A DNA stretch of 64,000 nt from Bathymodiolus brooksi. Its lineage: Eukaryota > Mollusca > Bivalvia > Mytilida > Modiolidae. The translations under genes and the position numbers were made by a program. The notes under the pieces were generated by a model. It ran no database searches and had not been told where the DNA came from. It was given only the letters and a program-made list of their open reading frames with translations. The stretch is from contig OY804585.1 in the NCBI GenBank assembly GCA_963680875.1, positions 43,569,414 through 43,633,413 on the forward strand, written 5' to 3'. Positions 23,180-37,153 of the stretch are shown piece after piece; position 1 is the first letter of the stretch; each line of letters starts with the position of its first letter.

Positions 23180-26150
23180 GATAATATGTCGCAGGGGAGA
23201 AACGTGTCTACCTCGGAATTAGGATAATATGTCCCAGTGGTGAAACGTGTCTACTTCGGAATTAGGATAATATATCCGAGTGGAGAAACGTGTCTACCTC
23301 GAAATTAGGATAATATGTCCCAGTGGAGAAACGTGTCTACCTCGAAATTAGGATAATATGTCCCAGTGGAGAAATGTGTCTACCTCAGAATTAGGATAAT
23401 ATGTCCCAGTGGAGAAATATTTCTACCTCGGAATTAGGATAATATGTTCCAGTGGAGAAACGTGTCTACCTCAGAATCAGGATAATATGTCCCAGTGGAG
23501 AAACGTGTCTACCTCGGAATTAGGATAATATGTTCCAGTGGAGAAACGTGTCTACCTCGGAATTAGGATAATATGTCCCAGTGGAGAAACGTGTCTACCT
23601 GGGAATTAGGATAATATGTCCCAGTGGAGAAATGTGTCTACCTCGGAATTAGGATAATATGTCCCAGTAGAGAAATGTGTCTACCTCGGAAATAGGATAA
23701 TATGTCCCAGTGGAGAAATGTGTCTGCCTCGGAATTAGGATAATATGTCCAAGTGGAGAAACGTGTCTATCTCGAAATTAGGATAATATGTCCCAGTGTA
23801 GAAATGTGTCTACCTCGGAATTAGGATAATATGTCCCAGTGGAGAAATGTGTCTACCTCGGAATTAGGATAATATGTCCCATTGGAGAAATGTGTCTACC
23901 TCGGAATTAGGATAATATATCCGAGTGGAGAAAGTGTCTACCTCGGAATCAGGATAATATGTCCCAGTGGAGAAATGTGTCTATCTCGGAATTAGGATAA
24001 TATGTCCCAGTGGAGAAATGTGTCTCCCTCGGAATTAGGATAATATATCCCAGTGGAGAAACGTGTCAACCTCGGAATTAGGATAATATGTCCCAGTGGG
24101 GAAATGTATCTACCTCGGAATTAGGATAATATGTCCCAGTGGATAAATGTGTCTACCTCGGATTTAGGATAATATGTCCCAGTGGAGAAACGTGTGTACC
24201 TCGGAATTAGGATAATATGTCCCAGTTGAGAAAGGTGTCTACCTCGGAATTAGGATAATATGTCCGAGTGGAGAAACGTGTTTCCCTCGGAATTAGGATA
24301 ATATGTCCCAGTGGAGAAACGTGTCTACCTCGGAATTAGAATAATATGTCCCAGTGGAGAAATGTGTCTACCTCGGAATTAGGATAATATGTCTGAGTGG
24401 AGAAACGTGTCTACCTCGGAATTAGGATAATATGTCCCAGTGGAGAAATGTGTCTACCTCGGAATTAGGATAATATGTCCCAGTGGAGAAATGTGTCTAC
24501 CTCGGAAATAGGATAATATGTCCCAGTGGAGAAACGTGTCTACCTCGGAATTAGGATAATATGTCCCAGTGGAGAAACGTATCTACCTCGGAATTAGGAT
24601 AATATGTCCCAGTGAAGAAATGTGTCTACTTCGGTATTAGGATAATATGTCCCAGTGGAGAAACGTGTCCACCTCGGAATTTGGATAATATGTCCCAGTG
24701 GAGAAACGTGTCTACCTCGGAATTAGGATAATATGTCCCAGTGGTGAAACGTGTCTACGTCGGAATTAGGATAATATGTCCGAGTGGAGAAACGTGTCTC
24801 CCTCGAAATTAGGATAATATGTCCCAGTGGAGAAACGTGTCTACCTCGAAATTAGGATAATATGTCCCAGTGGAGAAACGTGTCTACCTCGGAATTAGGA
24901 TAATATGTCCCAGTGGAGAAATGTGTCTACCTCAGAATCAGGATAATATGTCCCAGTGGAGAAATATTTCTACTTCGGAATTAGGATAATATGTCCCAGT
25001 GGAGAAACGTGTCTACCTCGGAATTGGGATAATATGTTCCAGTGGAGAAACGTGTCTACCTCGGAATTAGGATAATATGTCCCAGTGGAGAAACGTGTCT
25101 ACCTCGGAATTAGGATAATATGTCCCAGTGGAGAAATGTGTCTACCTCGGAATTAGGATAATATGCCCCTGTGGAGAAACGTGTCTACCTCGGAATTAGG
25201 ATAATATGTCCCAGTGGAGAAATGTGTCTCCCTGGGAATTAGGATAATATGTCCCAGTGGAAAAACGTGTCTACCTCGGAATTAGGATAATATGTCCCAG
25301 TGGGGAAATGTATCTACCTCGGAATTAGGATAATATGTCCAAGTGGAGAAATGTGTCTACCTCGGAATTAGGATAATATGTCCCAGTGGAGAAACGTGTG
25401 TACCTCGGAATTAGGATAATATGTCCCAGTTGAGAAAGGTGTCTACCTCGGAATTAGGATAATATGTCCGAGTGGAGAAACGTGTCTACCTCGGAATTAG
25501 GATAATATGTCCCAGTGGAGAAACGTGTCTACCTAGGAATTAGAATAATATGTCCCAGTGGAGAAATGTGTCTACCTCGGAATTAGGATAATATGTCTGA
25601 GTGGAGAAACGTGTCTACCTCGGAATTAGGATAATATGTCCCAGTGGAGAAATGTGTGTACCTCGGAATTAGGATAATATGTCCCAGTTGTAAAATGTGT
25701 CTACCTCGGAAATAGGATAATATGTCCGAGTGGAGAAACGTGTCTACCTCGGAATTAGGATAATATGTCCCAGTGGAGAAACGTGTCTACTTCGGAATTA
25801 GGATAATATGTCCGAGTGGAGAAATGTGTCTACTTCGGAATTAGGATAATATGTCCCATTGGAGAAACGTGTCTACCTCGGAATTAGGATAATATGTCCC
25901 AGTGGAGAAACGTGTCTACCTCGGAATTAGGATAATATGTCCCAGTGGTGAAACGTGTCTACTTCGGAATTAGGATAATATGTCCGAGTGGAGAAACGTG
26001 TCTACCTCGGAATTAGGATAATATGTCCCAGTGGAGAAACGTGTCTACCTCGGAATTAGGATAATATGTCCCAGTGGAGAAACGTGTCTACCCCGGAATT
26101 AGGATAATATGTCCCAATGGAGAAACGTGTCTACCTCGGAATTAGGATAA
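23180..26150 (+). repeat. 22-30 kb HOR family, upstream part
   Basis: GTCGCAGGGG (gcagggg at 23191) recurs at 26845, an offset of 3,654 (85 monomers minus 1 bp), with GAAATATTT, GTGTAGAAATG and GTGGATAAATG monomers following in the same order. GTTGTAAAATG at 21218 and 25687 gives a different offset (4,469), showing that blocks were shuffled at different distances. Confidence 0.75.
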
Positions 26151-26163
26151 TATGTCCCAGTGG

Positions 26164-27925
26164 AGAAATGTGTCTACCTCAGAATTAGGATAATGTGTCC
26201 TAGTGGAGAAATATTTCTACCTCGGAATTAGGATAATATGTCCGAGTGGAGAAACGTGTCTACCTCGGAATTAGGATAATATGTCTGAGTGGAGAAACGT
26301 GTCTACCTCGGAATTAGGATAATATGTCCCAGTGGAGAAATGTGTCTACCTCGGAATTAGGATAATATGTCCCAGTTGAGAAAGGTGTCTACCTCGGAAT
26401 TAGGATAATATGTCCGAGTGGAGAAACTTGTTTACCTCGGAATTAGGATAATATGTCCCAGTGGAGAAACGTGTCTACCTCGGAATTAGAATAATATGTC
26501 CCAGTGGAGAAATGTGTCTACCTCGTAATTAGGATAATATGTCTGAGTGGAGAAACGTGTCTACCTCGGAATTAGGATAATATGTCCCAGTGGAGAAATG
26601 TGTCTACCTCGGAATTAGGATAATATGTCCCAGTGGAGAAATGTGTCTACCTCGGAAATAGGATAATATGTCCCAGTGGAGAAACGAGTCTACCTCGGAA
26701 TTAGGATAATATGTCCCAGTGGAGAAACGTATCTACCTCGGAATTAGGATAATATGTCCGAGTGGAGAAATGTGTCTACTTCGGAATTAGGATAATATGT
26801 CCCAGTGGAGAAACGTGTCCACCTCGGAATTTGGATAATATGTCGCAGGGGAGAAACGTGTCTACCTCGGAATTAGGATAATATGTCCCAGTGGTGAAAC
26901 GTGTCTACTTCGGAATTAGGATAATATGTCCGAGTGGAGAAACGTGTCTACCTCGAAATTAGGATAATATGTCCCAGTGGAGAAACGTGTCTACCTCGAA
27001 ATTAGGATAATATGTCCCAGTGGAGAAACGTGTCTACCTCGGAATTAGGATAATATGTCCCAGTGGAGAAATGTGTCTACCTCAGAATCAGGATAATATG
27101 TCCCAGTGGAGAAATATTTCTACCTCGGAATTAGGATAATATGTCTCAGTGGAGAAACGTGTCTACCTCGGAATTAGGATAATATGTCCCAGTGGAGAAA
27201 CGTGTCTACCTCGGAATTAGGATAATATGTCTGAGTGGAGAAATGTGTCTTCCTCGGAATTAGGATAATATGTCCCAGTAGACAAATGTGTCTACCTCGG
27301 AAATAGGATAATATGTCCCAGTGGATAAATGTGTCTACCTCGGAATTAGGATAATATGTCCAAGTGGAGAAACGTGTCTACCTCGAAATTAGGATAATAT
27401 GTCCCAGTGTAGAAATGTGTCTACCTCGGAATTAGGATAATATGTCTGAGTGGAGAAATGTGTCTACCTCGGAATTAGGATAATATGTCCCAGTGGAGAA
27501 ATGTGTCTACCTCGGAATTAGGATAATATGTCCGAGTGGAGAAAGTGTCTACCTCGGAATCAGGATAATATGTCCCAGTGGAGAAACGTGTCTACCTCGG
27601 AATTAGGATAATATGTCCCAGTGGAGAAATGTGTCTACCTCGGAATTAGGATAATATGTCCCAGTGGAAAAACGTGTCTACCTCGGAATTAGGATAATAT
27701 GTCCCAGTGGGGAAATGTATCTACCTCGGAATTAGGATAATATGTCCCAGTGGATAAATGTGTCTACCTCGGATTTAGGATAATATGTCCCAGTGGAGAA
27801 ACGTGTGTACCTCGGAATTAGGATAATATGTCCCAGTTGAGAAACGTGTCTACCTCGGAATTAGGATAATATGTCCGAGTGGAGAAACGTGTTTACCTCG
27901 GAATTAGGATAATATGTCCCAGTGG
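26164..27925 (+). repeat. 1,762-bp tandem duplication (41 monomers minus 1 bp), copy 1
   Basis: TAATGTGTCC at 26191 and 27953, and GCAGGGG at 26845 and 28607, are 1,762 bp apart. Differences seen include CTCGTAATT (26525) against CTCGGAATT and GTGGATAAATG (about 27,320) against GTGGAGAAATG. The single missing base is the GAGAAAGTG monomer near 27,540. Confidence 0.9.
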
Positions 27926-29687
27926 AGAAATGTGTCTACCTCAGAATTAGGATAATGTGTCCTAGTGGAGAAATATTTCTACCTCGGAATTAGGATAATA
28001 TGTCCGAGTGGAGAAACGTGTCTACCTCGGAATTAGGATAATATGTCTGAGTGGAGAAACGTGTCTACCTCGGAATTAGGATAATATGTCCCAGTGGAGA
28101 AATGTGTCTACCTCGGAATTAGGATAATATGTCCCAGTTGAGAAAGGTGTCTACCTCGGAATTAGGATAATATGTCCGAGTGGAGAAACTTGTTTACCTC
28201 GGAATTAGGATAATATGTCCCAGTGGAGAAACGTGTCTACCTCGGAATTAGAATAATATGTCCCAGTGGAGAAATGTGTCTACCTCGGAATTAGGATAAT
28301 ATGTCTGAGTGGAGAAACGTGTCTACCTCGGAATTAGGATAATATGTCCCAGTGGAGAAATGTGTCTACCTCGGAATTAGGATAATATGTCCCAGTGGAG
28401 AAATGTGTCTACCTCGGAAATAGGATAATATGTCCCAGTGGAGAAACGAGTCTACCTCGGAATTAGGATAATATGTCCCAGTGGAGAAACGTATCTACCT
28501 CGGAATTAGGATAATATGTCCGAGTGGAGAAATGTGTCTACTTCGGAATTAGGATAATATGTCCCAGTGGAGAAACGTGTCCACCTCGGAATTTGGATAA
28601 TATGTCGCAGGGGAGAAACGTGTCTACCTCGGAATTAGGATAATATGTCCCAGTGGTGAAACGTGTCTACTTCGGAATTAGGATAATATGTCCGAGTGGA
28701 GAAACGTGTCTACCTCGAAATTAGGATAATATGTCCCAGTGGAGAAACGTGTCTACCTCGAAATTAGGATAATATGTCCCAGTGGAGAAACGTGTCTACC
28801 TCGGAATTAGGATAATATGTCCCAGTGGAGAAATGTGTCTACCTCAGAATCAGGATAATATGTCCCAGTGGAGAAATATTTCTACCTCGGAATTAGGATA
28901 ATATGTCTCAGTGGAGAAACGTGTCTACCTCGGAATTAGGATAATATGTCCCAGTGGAGAAACGTGTCTACCTCGGAATTAGGATAATATGTCTGAGTGG
29001 AGAAATGTGTCTTCCTCGGAATTAGGATAATATGTCCCAGTAGACAAATGTGTCTACCTCGGAAATAGGATAATATGTCCCAGTGGAGAAATGTGTCTAC
29101 CTCGGAATTAGGATAATATGTCCAAGTGGAGAAACGTGTCTACCTCGAAATTAGGATAATATGTCCCAGTGTAGAAATGTGTCTACCTCGGAATTAGGAT
29201 AATATGTCTGAGTGGAGAAATGTGTCTACCTCGGAATTAGGATAATATGTCCCAGTGGAGAAATGTGTCTACCTCGGAATTAGGATAATATGTCCGAGTG
29301 GAGAAAGTGTCTACCTCGGAATCAGGATAATATGTCCCAGTGGAGAAACGTGTCTACCTCGGAATTAGGATAATATGTCCCAGTGGAGAAATGTGTCTAC
29401 CTCGGAATTAGGATAATATGTCCCAGTGGAAAAACGTGTCTACCTCGGAATTAGGATAATATGTCCCAGTGGGGAAATGTATCTACCTCGGAATTAGGAT
29501 AATATGTCCCAGTGGATAAATGTGTCTACCTCGGATTTAGGATAATATGTCCCAGTGGAGAAACGTGTGTACCTCGGAATTAGGATAATATGTCCCAGTT
29601 GAGAAACGTGTCTACCTCGGAATTAGGATAATATGTCCGAGTGGAGAAACGTGTTTACCTCGGAATTAGGATAATATGTCCCAGTGG
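27926..29687 (+). repeat. 1,762-bp tandem duplication, copy 2
   Basis: The partner of 26164-27925. Homology ends near 29,688, where this copy continues with GAAACGTGTCTACC and GAATTAGAATAA instead of GAAATGTGTCTACC and CAGAATTAGG. That point places the crossover between about 27,900 and 27,926. Confidence 0.88.
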
Positions 29688-30058
29688 AGAAACGTGTCTA
29701 CCTCGGAATTAGAATAATATGTCCCAGTGGAGAAATGTGTCTACCTCGGAATTAGGATAATATGTCCGAGTGGAGAAACGTGTCTACCGCGGAATTAGGA
29801 TAATATGTCCCAGTGGAGAAATGTGTCTACCTCGGAATTAGGATAATATGTCCCAGTGGAGAAATGTGTCTACCTCGGAAAAAGGATAATATGTCCCAGT
29901 GGAGAAACGTATCTACCTCGGAATTAGGATAATATGTCGGAGTGGAGAAATGTGTCTACTTCGGAATTAGGATAATATGTCCGAGTGGAGAAACGTGTCC
30001 ACCTCGGAATTTGGATAATATGTCCCAGTGGAGAAACGTGTCTACCTCGGAATTAGGA

Positions 30059-33000
30059 TAACATATCCGAGTGGTGAAAGGTGTCTACCTCTAAATTAGG
30101 ATACTATGTCCCAGTGGAGAAACTTTTCTACCTCAGAATTAGGATAATATGTCTGAGTGGAGAAACATGTCTACCTCGGAATTAGGATAATATGTCCCAG
30201 TGGAGAAACGTGTCTACCTCGGTATTAGGATAATATGTCCCAGTGGAGAAATGTGTCTACCTCGGAATTAGGATAATATGTCCCAGTGGAGAAATGTGTC
30301 TACCTCGGAATTAGGATAATATGTTCCAGTGGAGAAATGTATCTACCTCGGAATTAGGATAATATGTCCCAGTGGAGAAACGTATCTACCTCGGAATTAG
30401 GATAATATGTCCCAGTGGAGAAATGTGTCTACCTCGGAATTAGGATAATATGTCCCGGTGGAGAAATGTGTCTACCTCGAAAATAGGATAATATGTCCCA
30501 GTGGAGAAATGTGTCTACCTCGGAATTAAGATAATATGTCCCAGTGGAGAAACGTGTCTACCTCGGAATTAGGATAATATGTCCCAGTGGAGAAATGTGT
30601 CTACCTCGGAATTAGGATAATATGTCCCAGTGGAGAAACGTTTCTACATCGGAATTGGGATAATATGTCCCAGTGGAGAAACGTGTCTACCTCGGAATTA
30701 GGATAATATGTCCCTGTGGATAAACGTGTCTACCTCGGAATTAGGATAATATGTCCGAGAGGAGAAACGTGTCTACCTCGGAATTAGGATAATATGTCCC
30801 AGTGGAGAAACGTGTCTACCTCGGAATTAGGATACTATGTCCCAGTGGAGAAACGTGTCTACCTCGGAAATAGGATAATATGTCCGAGTGGAGAAACGTG
30901 TCTACCTCGGAATTAGGATAATATGTCCGAGTGGAGAAACGTGTGTACCTCGGAATTAGGATAATATGTCCCAGTGGAGAAACGTGTCTACCTCGGAATT
31001 AGGATAATATGTCCCGGTGGAGAAACGTGTCTACCTCGGAATTAGGATAATATGTCCCAGTGGAGAAATGTGTCTACCTCGGAATTAGGATAATATGTCC
31101 GAGTGGAGAAACGTGTCTACCTCGGAATTAGGATAATATGTCCCAGTGGAGAAATGTGTCTACCTCGGAATTAGGATAATATGTCTCAGTGGAGAAATGT
31201 GTCTACCTCGGAAATAGGATAATATGTCCCAGTGGAGAAATGTGTCTACCTCGGAATTAGGATAATATGTCCCAGTGGAGAAACGTGTCTACCTCGAAAT
31301 TAGGATAATATGTCCCAGTGGAGAAATGTGTCTACCTCGGAATTAGGATAATATGTCCCAGTGGAGAAATGTGTCTACCTCGGAATTAGGATAATATGTT
31401 CCAGTGGAGAAATGTGTCTACCTCGGAATTAGGATAATATGTCCCAGTGGAGAAACGTGTCTACCTCGGAATTAGGATAATATGTCCCAGTAGAGAAATG
31501 TGTCTACCCCGGATTTAGGATAATATGTCCCAGTGGAGAAATGTGTCTACCTCGGAAATAGGATAATATGTCCGAGTGGAGAAACGTGTCTACCTCGGAA
31601 TTAGGATAATATGTCCTAGTGGAGAAATGTGTCTACCTCGGAATTAGGATAATATGTCCCAGTGGAGAAACGTGTCTACCTCGGAATTAGGATAATATGT
31701 CCCAGTGGAGAAATGTGTCTACCTCGGAAATAGGATAATATGTCCCAGTGGAGAAACGTGTCTACCTCGGAATTAGGATAATATGTCCCAGTGAAGAAAT
31801 GTGTCTACCTCGGAATTAGGATAATATGTCCCAGTGGAGAAACGTGTCTACCTCGGAATTAGGATAATATGTCCCAGTGGAGAAATGTGTCTACCTCGGA
31901 ATTAGGATAATATGTCCCAGTGGAGAAACGTTTCTACATCGGAATTGGGATAATATGTCCCAGTGGAGAAACGTGTCTACCTCGGAATTAGGATTATATG
32001 TCCGAGTGGATAAACGTGTCTACCTCGGAATTAGGATAATATGTCCGAGTGGAGAAACGTGTCTACCTCGGAATTAGGATAATATGTCCCAGTGGAGAAA
32101 CGTGTCTACCTCGGAATTAGGATACTATGTCCCAGTGGAGAAACGTGTCTACCTCGGAAATAGGATAATATGTCCGAGTGGAGAAACGTGTCTACCTCGG
32201 AATTAGGATAATATGTCCGAGTAGAGAAACGTATCTACCTCGGAATTAGGATAATATTTCCCAGTGGAGAAACGTTTCTACCTCGGAAGTATGATACTAT
32301 GTCCGAGTGGAGAAACGTGTGTACCTCGGAATTAGGATAATATGTCCGAGTGGAGAAACGTGTCTACCTCGGAATTAGGATAACATATCCGAATGGAGAA
32401 ACGTGTCTACCTCGGAATTAGGATACTATGTCCCAGTGGAGAAACTTTTCTACCTCAGAATTAGGATAATATGTCCGAGTGGCGAAACGTGTCTACCTCG
32501 GAATTAGGATAATATGTCTGAGTGGAGAAACATGTCTACCTCGGAATTAAGATAATATGTCCGAGTGGAGAAACGTGTCTACCTCGGAATTAGGATAATA
32601 TGTCCCAGTGGAGAAATGTGTCTACCTCGGAAATAGGATAATATGTCCCAGTGGAGAAACGTGTCTACCTCGGAATTAGGATAATATGTCCCAGTGGAGA
32701 AACGTATCTACCTCGGAATTAGGATAATATGTCCGAGTGGAGAAACGTGTCTACCTCGGAATTAGGATAATATGTCCCAGTGGAGAAATGTGTCTACCTC
32801 GGAAATAGGATAATATGTCCCAGTGGAGAAACGTGTCTACCTCGGAATTAGGATAATATGTCCCAGTGGAGAAATGTGTCTACCTCGGAATTAGGATAAT
32901 ATGTCCCAGTGGAGAAACGTGTCTACCTCGGAATTAGGATAATATGTCCCAGTGGAGAAATGTGTCTACCTCGGAATTAGGATAATATGTCCCAGTGGAG

Positions 33001-34120
33001 AAACGTTTCTACATCGGAATTGGGATAATATGTCCCAGTGGAGAAACGTGTCTACCTCGGTATTAGGATAATATGTCCGAGTGGATAAACGTGTCTACCT
33101 CGGAATTAGGATAATATGTCCGAGTGGAGAAACGTGTCTACCTCGGAATTAGGATAATATGTCCCAGTGGAGAAACGTGTCTACCTCGGAATTAGGATAC
33201 TATGTCCCAGTGGAGAAACGTGTCTACCTCGGAAATAGGATAATATGTCCGAGTGGAGAAACGTGTCTACCTCGGAATTAGGATAATATGTCCGAGTAGA
33301 GAAACGTGTCTACCTCGGAATTAGGATAATATTTCCCAGTGGAGAAACGTTTCTACCTCGGAAGTATGATACTATGTCCGAGTGGAGAAACGTGTGTACC
33401 TCGGAATTAGGATAATATGTCCCAGTGGAGAAACGTGTCTACCTCGGAATTAGGATAACATATCCGAGTGGAGAAACGTGTCTACCTCGGAATTAGGATA
33501 CTATGTCCCAGTGGAGAAACTTTTCTACCTCAGAATTAGGATAATTTGTCCGAGTGGCGAAACGTGTCTACCTCGGAATTAGGATAATATGTCTGAGTGG
33601 AGAAACATGTCTACCTCGGAATTAAGATAATATGTCCGAGTGGAGAAACGTGTCTACCTCGGAATTAGGATAATATGTCCCAGTGGAGAAACGTGTCTAC
33701 CTCGGAAATAGGATAATATGTCCCAGTGGAGAAACGTGTCTACCTCGGAATTAGGATAATATGTCCCAGTGGAGAAACGTATCTACCTCGGAATTAGGAT
33801 AATATGTCGGAGTGGAGAAATGTGTCTACTTCGGAATTAGGATAATATGTCCCAGTGGAGAAACGTGTCCACCTCGGAATTTGGATAATATGTCGCAGGG
33901 GAGAAACGTGTCTACCTCGAAATTAGGATAATATGTCCCAGTGGAGAAACGTGTCTACCTCGGAATTAGGATAATATGTCCCAGTGGAGAAATGTGTCTA
34001 CCTCAGAGTCAGGATAATATGTCCCAGTGGAGAAATATTTCTACCTCGGAATTAGGATAATATGTCCCAGTGGAGAAACGTGTCTACCTCGGAATTAGGA
34101 TAATATGTTCCAGTGGAGAA
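30059..34120 (+). repeat. Long duplication at about 7.2-kb offset, copy 1
   Basis: Zone 1 cassettes return at 30,059 (TAACATATCC with GTGGTGAAAGG). GGTATT at 30221 and 37359 gives 7,138 (166 x 43). GAAACGTTT monomers give 7,138 (30635), 7,224 (31925) and 7,181 (33000). The steps correspond to a two-monomer loss near 30,940 in this copy and a one-monomer loss near 39,300 in the other. Confidence 0.88.
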
Positions 34121-34850
34121 ACGTGTCTACCTCGGAATTAGGATAATATGTCCCAGTGGAGAAACGTGTCTACCTCGGTATTAGGATAATATGTCCCAGT
34201 GGAGAAATGTGTCTACCTCGGAATTAGGATAATATGTCCCAGTGGAGAAATGTGTCTACCTCGGAATTAGGATAATATGTTCCAGTTGAGAAATGTGTCT
34301 ACCTCGGAATTAGGATAATATGTCCTAGTGGAGAAACGTATCTACCTCGGAATTAGGATAATATGTCCCAGTGGAGAAATGTGTCTACCTCGGAATTACG
34401 ATAATATGTCCCAGTGGAGAAATGTGTCTACCTCGGAATTAGGATAATATGTCCCAGTGGAGAAACGTGTCTACCTCGGAATTAAGATAATATGTCCCAG
34501 TGGAGAAACGTGTCTACCTCGGAATTAGGATAATATGTCCCTGTGGAGAAACGTGTCTACCTCGGAATTAGGATAATATGTCCCAGTGGAGAAACGTGTC
34601 TACTTCGGAATTAGGATACTATGTCCCAGTGGAGAAACGTGTCTACCTCAGAAATAGGATAATATGTCCGAGTGGAGAAACGTGTCTACCTCGGAATTAG
34701 GATAATATGTCCCAGTGGAGAAACGTGTCTACCTAGGAATTAGGATACTATGTCCCAGTGGAGAAACGTGTCTACCTCGGAAATAGGATAATATGTCCGA
34801 GTGGAGAAACGTGTCTACCTCGGAATTAGGATAATATGTCCGAGTGGAGA
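33120..34850 (+). repeat. 50-mer (2,150-bp) offset duplication, copy 1
   Basis: TAACATATCC at 33456 and 35606, GTCGGAG at 33806 and 35956, and GCAGGGG at 33895 and 36045 are all 2,150 bp apart (50 x 43). A further GCAGGGG at 34927 splits the span into 1,032 (24 x 43) and 1,118 (26 x 43). Confidence 0.9.
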
Positions 34851-35269
34851 AATGTGTCTACTTCGGAATTAGGATAATATGTCCCAGTGGAGAAACGTGT
34901 CCACCTCGGAATTTGGATAATATGTCGCAGGGGAGAAACGTGTCTACCTCGAAATTAGGATAATATGTCCCAGTGGAGAAACGTGTCTACCTCGGAATTA
35001 GGATAATATGTCCCAGTGGAGAAATGTGTCTACCTCAGAGTCAGGATAATATGTCCCAGTGGAGAAATATTTCTACCTCGGAATTAGGATAATATGTCCC
35101 AGTGGAGAAACGTGTCTACCTCGGAATTAGGATAACATATCCGAGTGGTGAAAGGTGTCTACCTCTAAATTAGGATACTATGTCCCAGTGGAGAAACTTT
35201 TCTACCTCAGAATTAGGATAAAATGTCTGAGTGGAGAAACATGTCTACCTCGGAATTAGGATAATATGT

Positions 35270-37000
35270 CCGAGTGGAGAAACGTGTCTACCTCGGAATT
35301 AGGATAATATGTCCCAGTGGAGAAACGTGTCTACCTCGGAATTAGGATACTATGTCCCAGTGGAGAAACGTGTCTACCTCGGAAATAGGATAATATGTCC
35401 GAGTGGAGAAACGTGTCTACCTCGGAATTAGGATAATATGTCCGAGTAGAGAAACGTGTCTACCTCGGAATTAGGATAATATTTCCCAGTGGAGAAACGT
35501 TTCTACCTCGGAAGTATGATACTATGTCCGAGTGGAGAAACGTGTGTACCTCGGAATTAGGATAATATGTCCCAGTGGAGAAACGTGTCTACCTCGGAAT
35601 TAGGATAACATATCCGAGTGGAGAAACGTGTCTACCTCGGAATTAGGATACTATGTCCCAGTGGAGAAACTTTTCTACCTCAGAATTAGGATAATTTGTC
35701 CGAGTGGCGAAACGTGTCTACCTCGGAATTAGGATAATATGTCTGAGTGGAGAAACATGTCTACCTCGGAATTAAGATAATATGTCCGAGTGGAGAAACG
35801 TGTCTACCTCGGAATTAGGATAATATGTCCCAGTGGAGAAACGTGTCTACCTCGGAAATAGGATAATATGTCCCAGTGGAGAAACGTGTCTACCTCGGAA
35901 TTAGGATAATATGTCCCAGTGGAGAAACGTATCTACCTCGGAATTAGGATAATATGTCGGAGTGGAGAAATGTGTCTACTTCGGAATTAGGATAATATGT
36001 CCCAGTGGAGAAACGTGTCCACCTCGGAATTTGGATAATATGTCGCAGGGGAGAAACGTGTCTACCTCGAAATTAGGATAATATGTCCCAGTGGAGAAAC
36101 GTGTCTACCTCGGAATTAGGATAATATGTCCCAGTGGAGAAATGTGTCTACCTCAGAGTCAGGATAATATGTCCCAGTGGAGAAATATTTCTACCTCGGA
36201 ATTAGGATAATATGTCCCAGTGGAGAAACGTGTCTACCTCGGAATTAGGATAATATGTTCCAGTGGAGAAACGTGTCTACCTCGGAATTAGGATAATATG
36301 TCCCAGTGGAGAAACGTGTCTACCTCGGTATTAGGATAATATGTCCCAGTGGAGAAATGTGTCTACCTCGGAATTAGGATAATATGTCCCAGTGGAGAAA
36401 TGTGTCTACCTCGGAATTAGGATAATATGTTCCAGTTGAGAAATGTGTCTACCTCGGAATTAGGATAATATGTCCTAGTGGAGAAACGTATCTACCTACG
36501 AATTAGGATAATATGTCCCAGTGGAGAAATGTGTCTACCTCGGAATTAGGATAATATGTCCCAGTGGAGAAATGTGTCTACCTCGGAATTAGGATAATAT
36601 GTCCCAGTGGAGAAACGTGTCTACCTCGGAATTAAGATAATATGTCCCAGTGGAGAAACGTGTCTACCTCGGAATAAGGATAATATGTCCCTGTGGAGAA
36701 ACGTGTCTACCTCGGAATTAGGATAATATGTCCCAGTGGAGAAACGTGTCTACTTCGGAATTAGGATACTATGTCCCAGTGGAGAAACGTGTCTACCTCA
36801 GAAATAGGATAATATGTCCGAGTGGAGAAACGTGTCTACCTCGGAATTAGGATAATATGTCCCAATGGAGAAACGTGTCTACCTAGGAATTAGGATACTA
36901 TGTCCCAGTGGAGAAACGTGTCTACCTCGGAAATAGGATAATATGTCCGAGTGGAGAAACGTGTCTACCTCGGAATTAGGATAATATGTCCGAGTGGAGA
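35270..37000 (+). repeat. 50-mer (2,150-bp) offset duplication, copy 2
   Basis: The partner of about 33,120-34,850. Local differences include CTACGAATT near 36,498, GGAATAAGG near 36,672, and CCCAATGG (about 36,864) against CCCAGTGG. It ends near 37,000, where it runs into an ATTTCCCAGTGGGG monomer not present in copy 1. Confidence 0.88.
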
Positions 37001-37153
37001 AACGTGTCTACCTCGGAATTAGGATAATATTTCCCAGTGGGGAAACGTTTCTACCTCGGAAGTATGATACTATGTCCGAGTGGAGAAACGTGTGTACCTC
37101 GGAATTAGGATAATATGTCCCAGTGGAGAAACGTGTCTACCTCGGAATTAGGA

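Noticed and set aside
31877..32077. 66-codon open frame with a GTG start
   Set aside because: GGAATTGGG replaces TAG by TGG and GGATTATAT removes the TAA. The peptide is only the monomer read in three phases. The consensus has stops in all frames.
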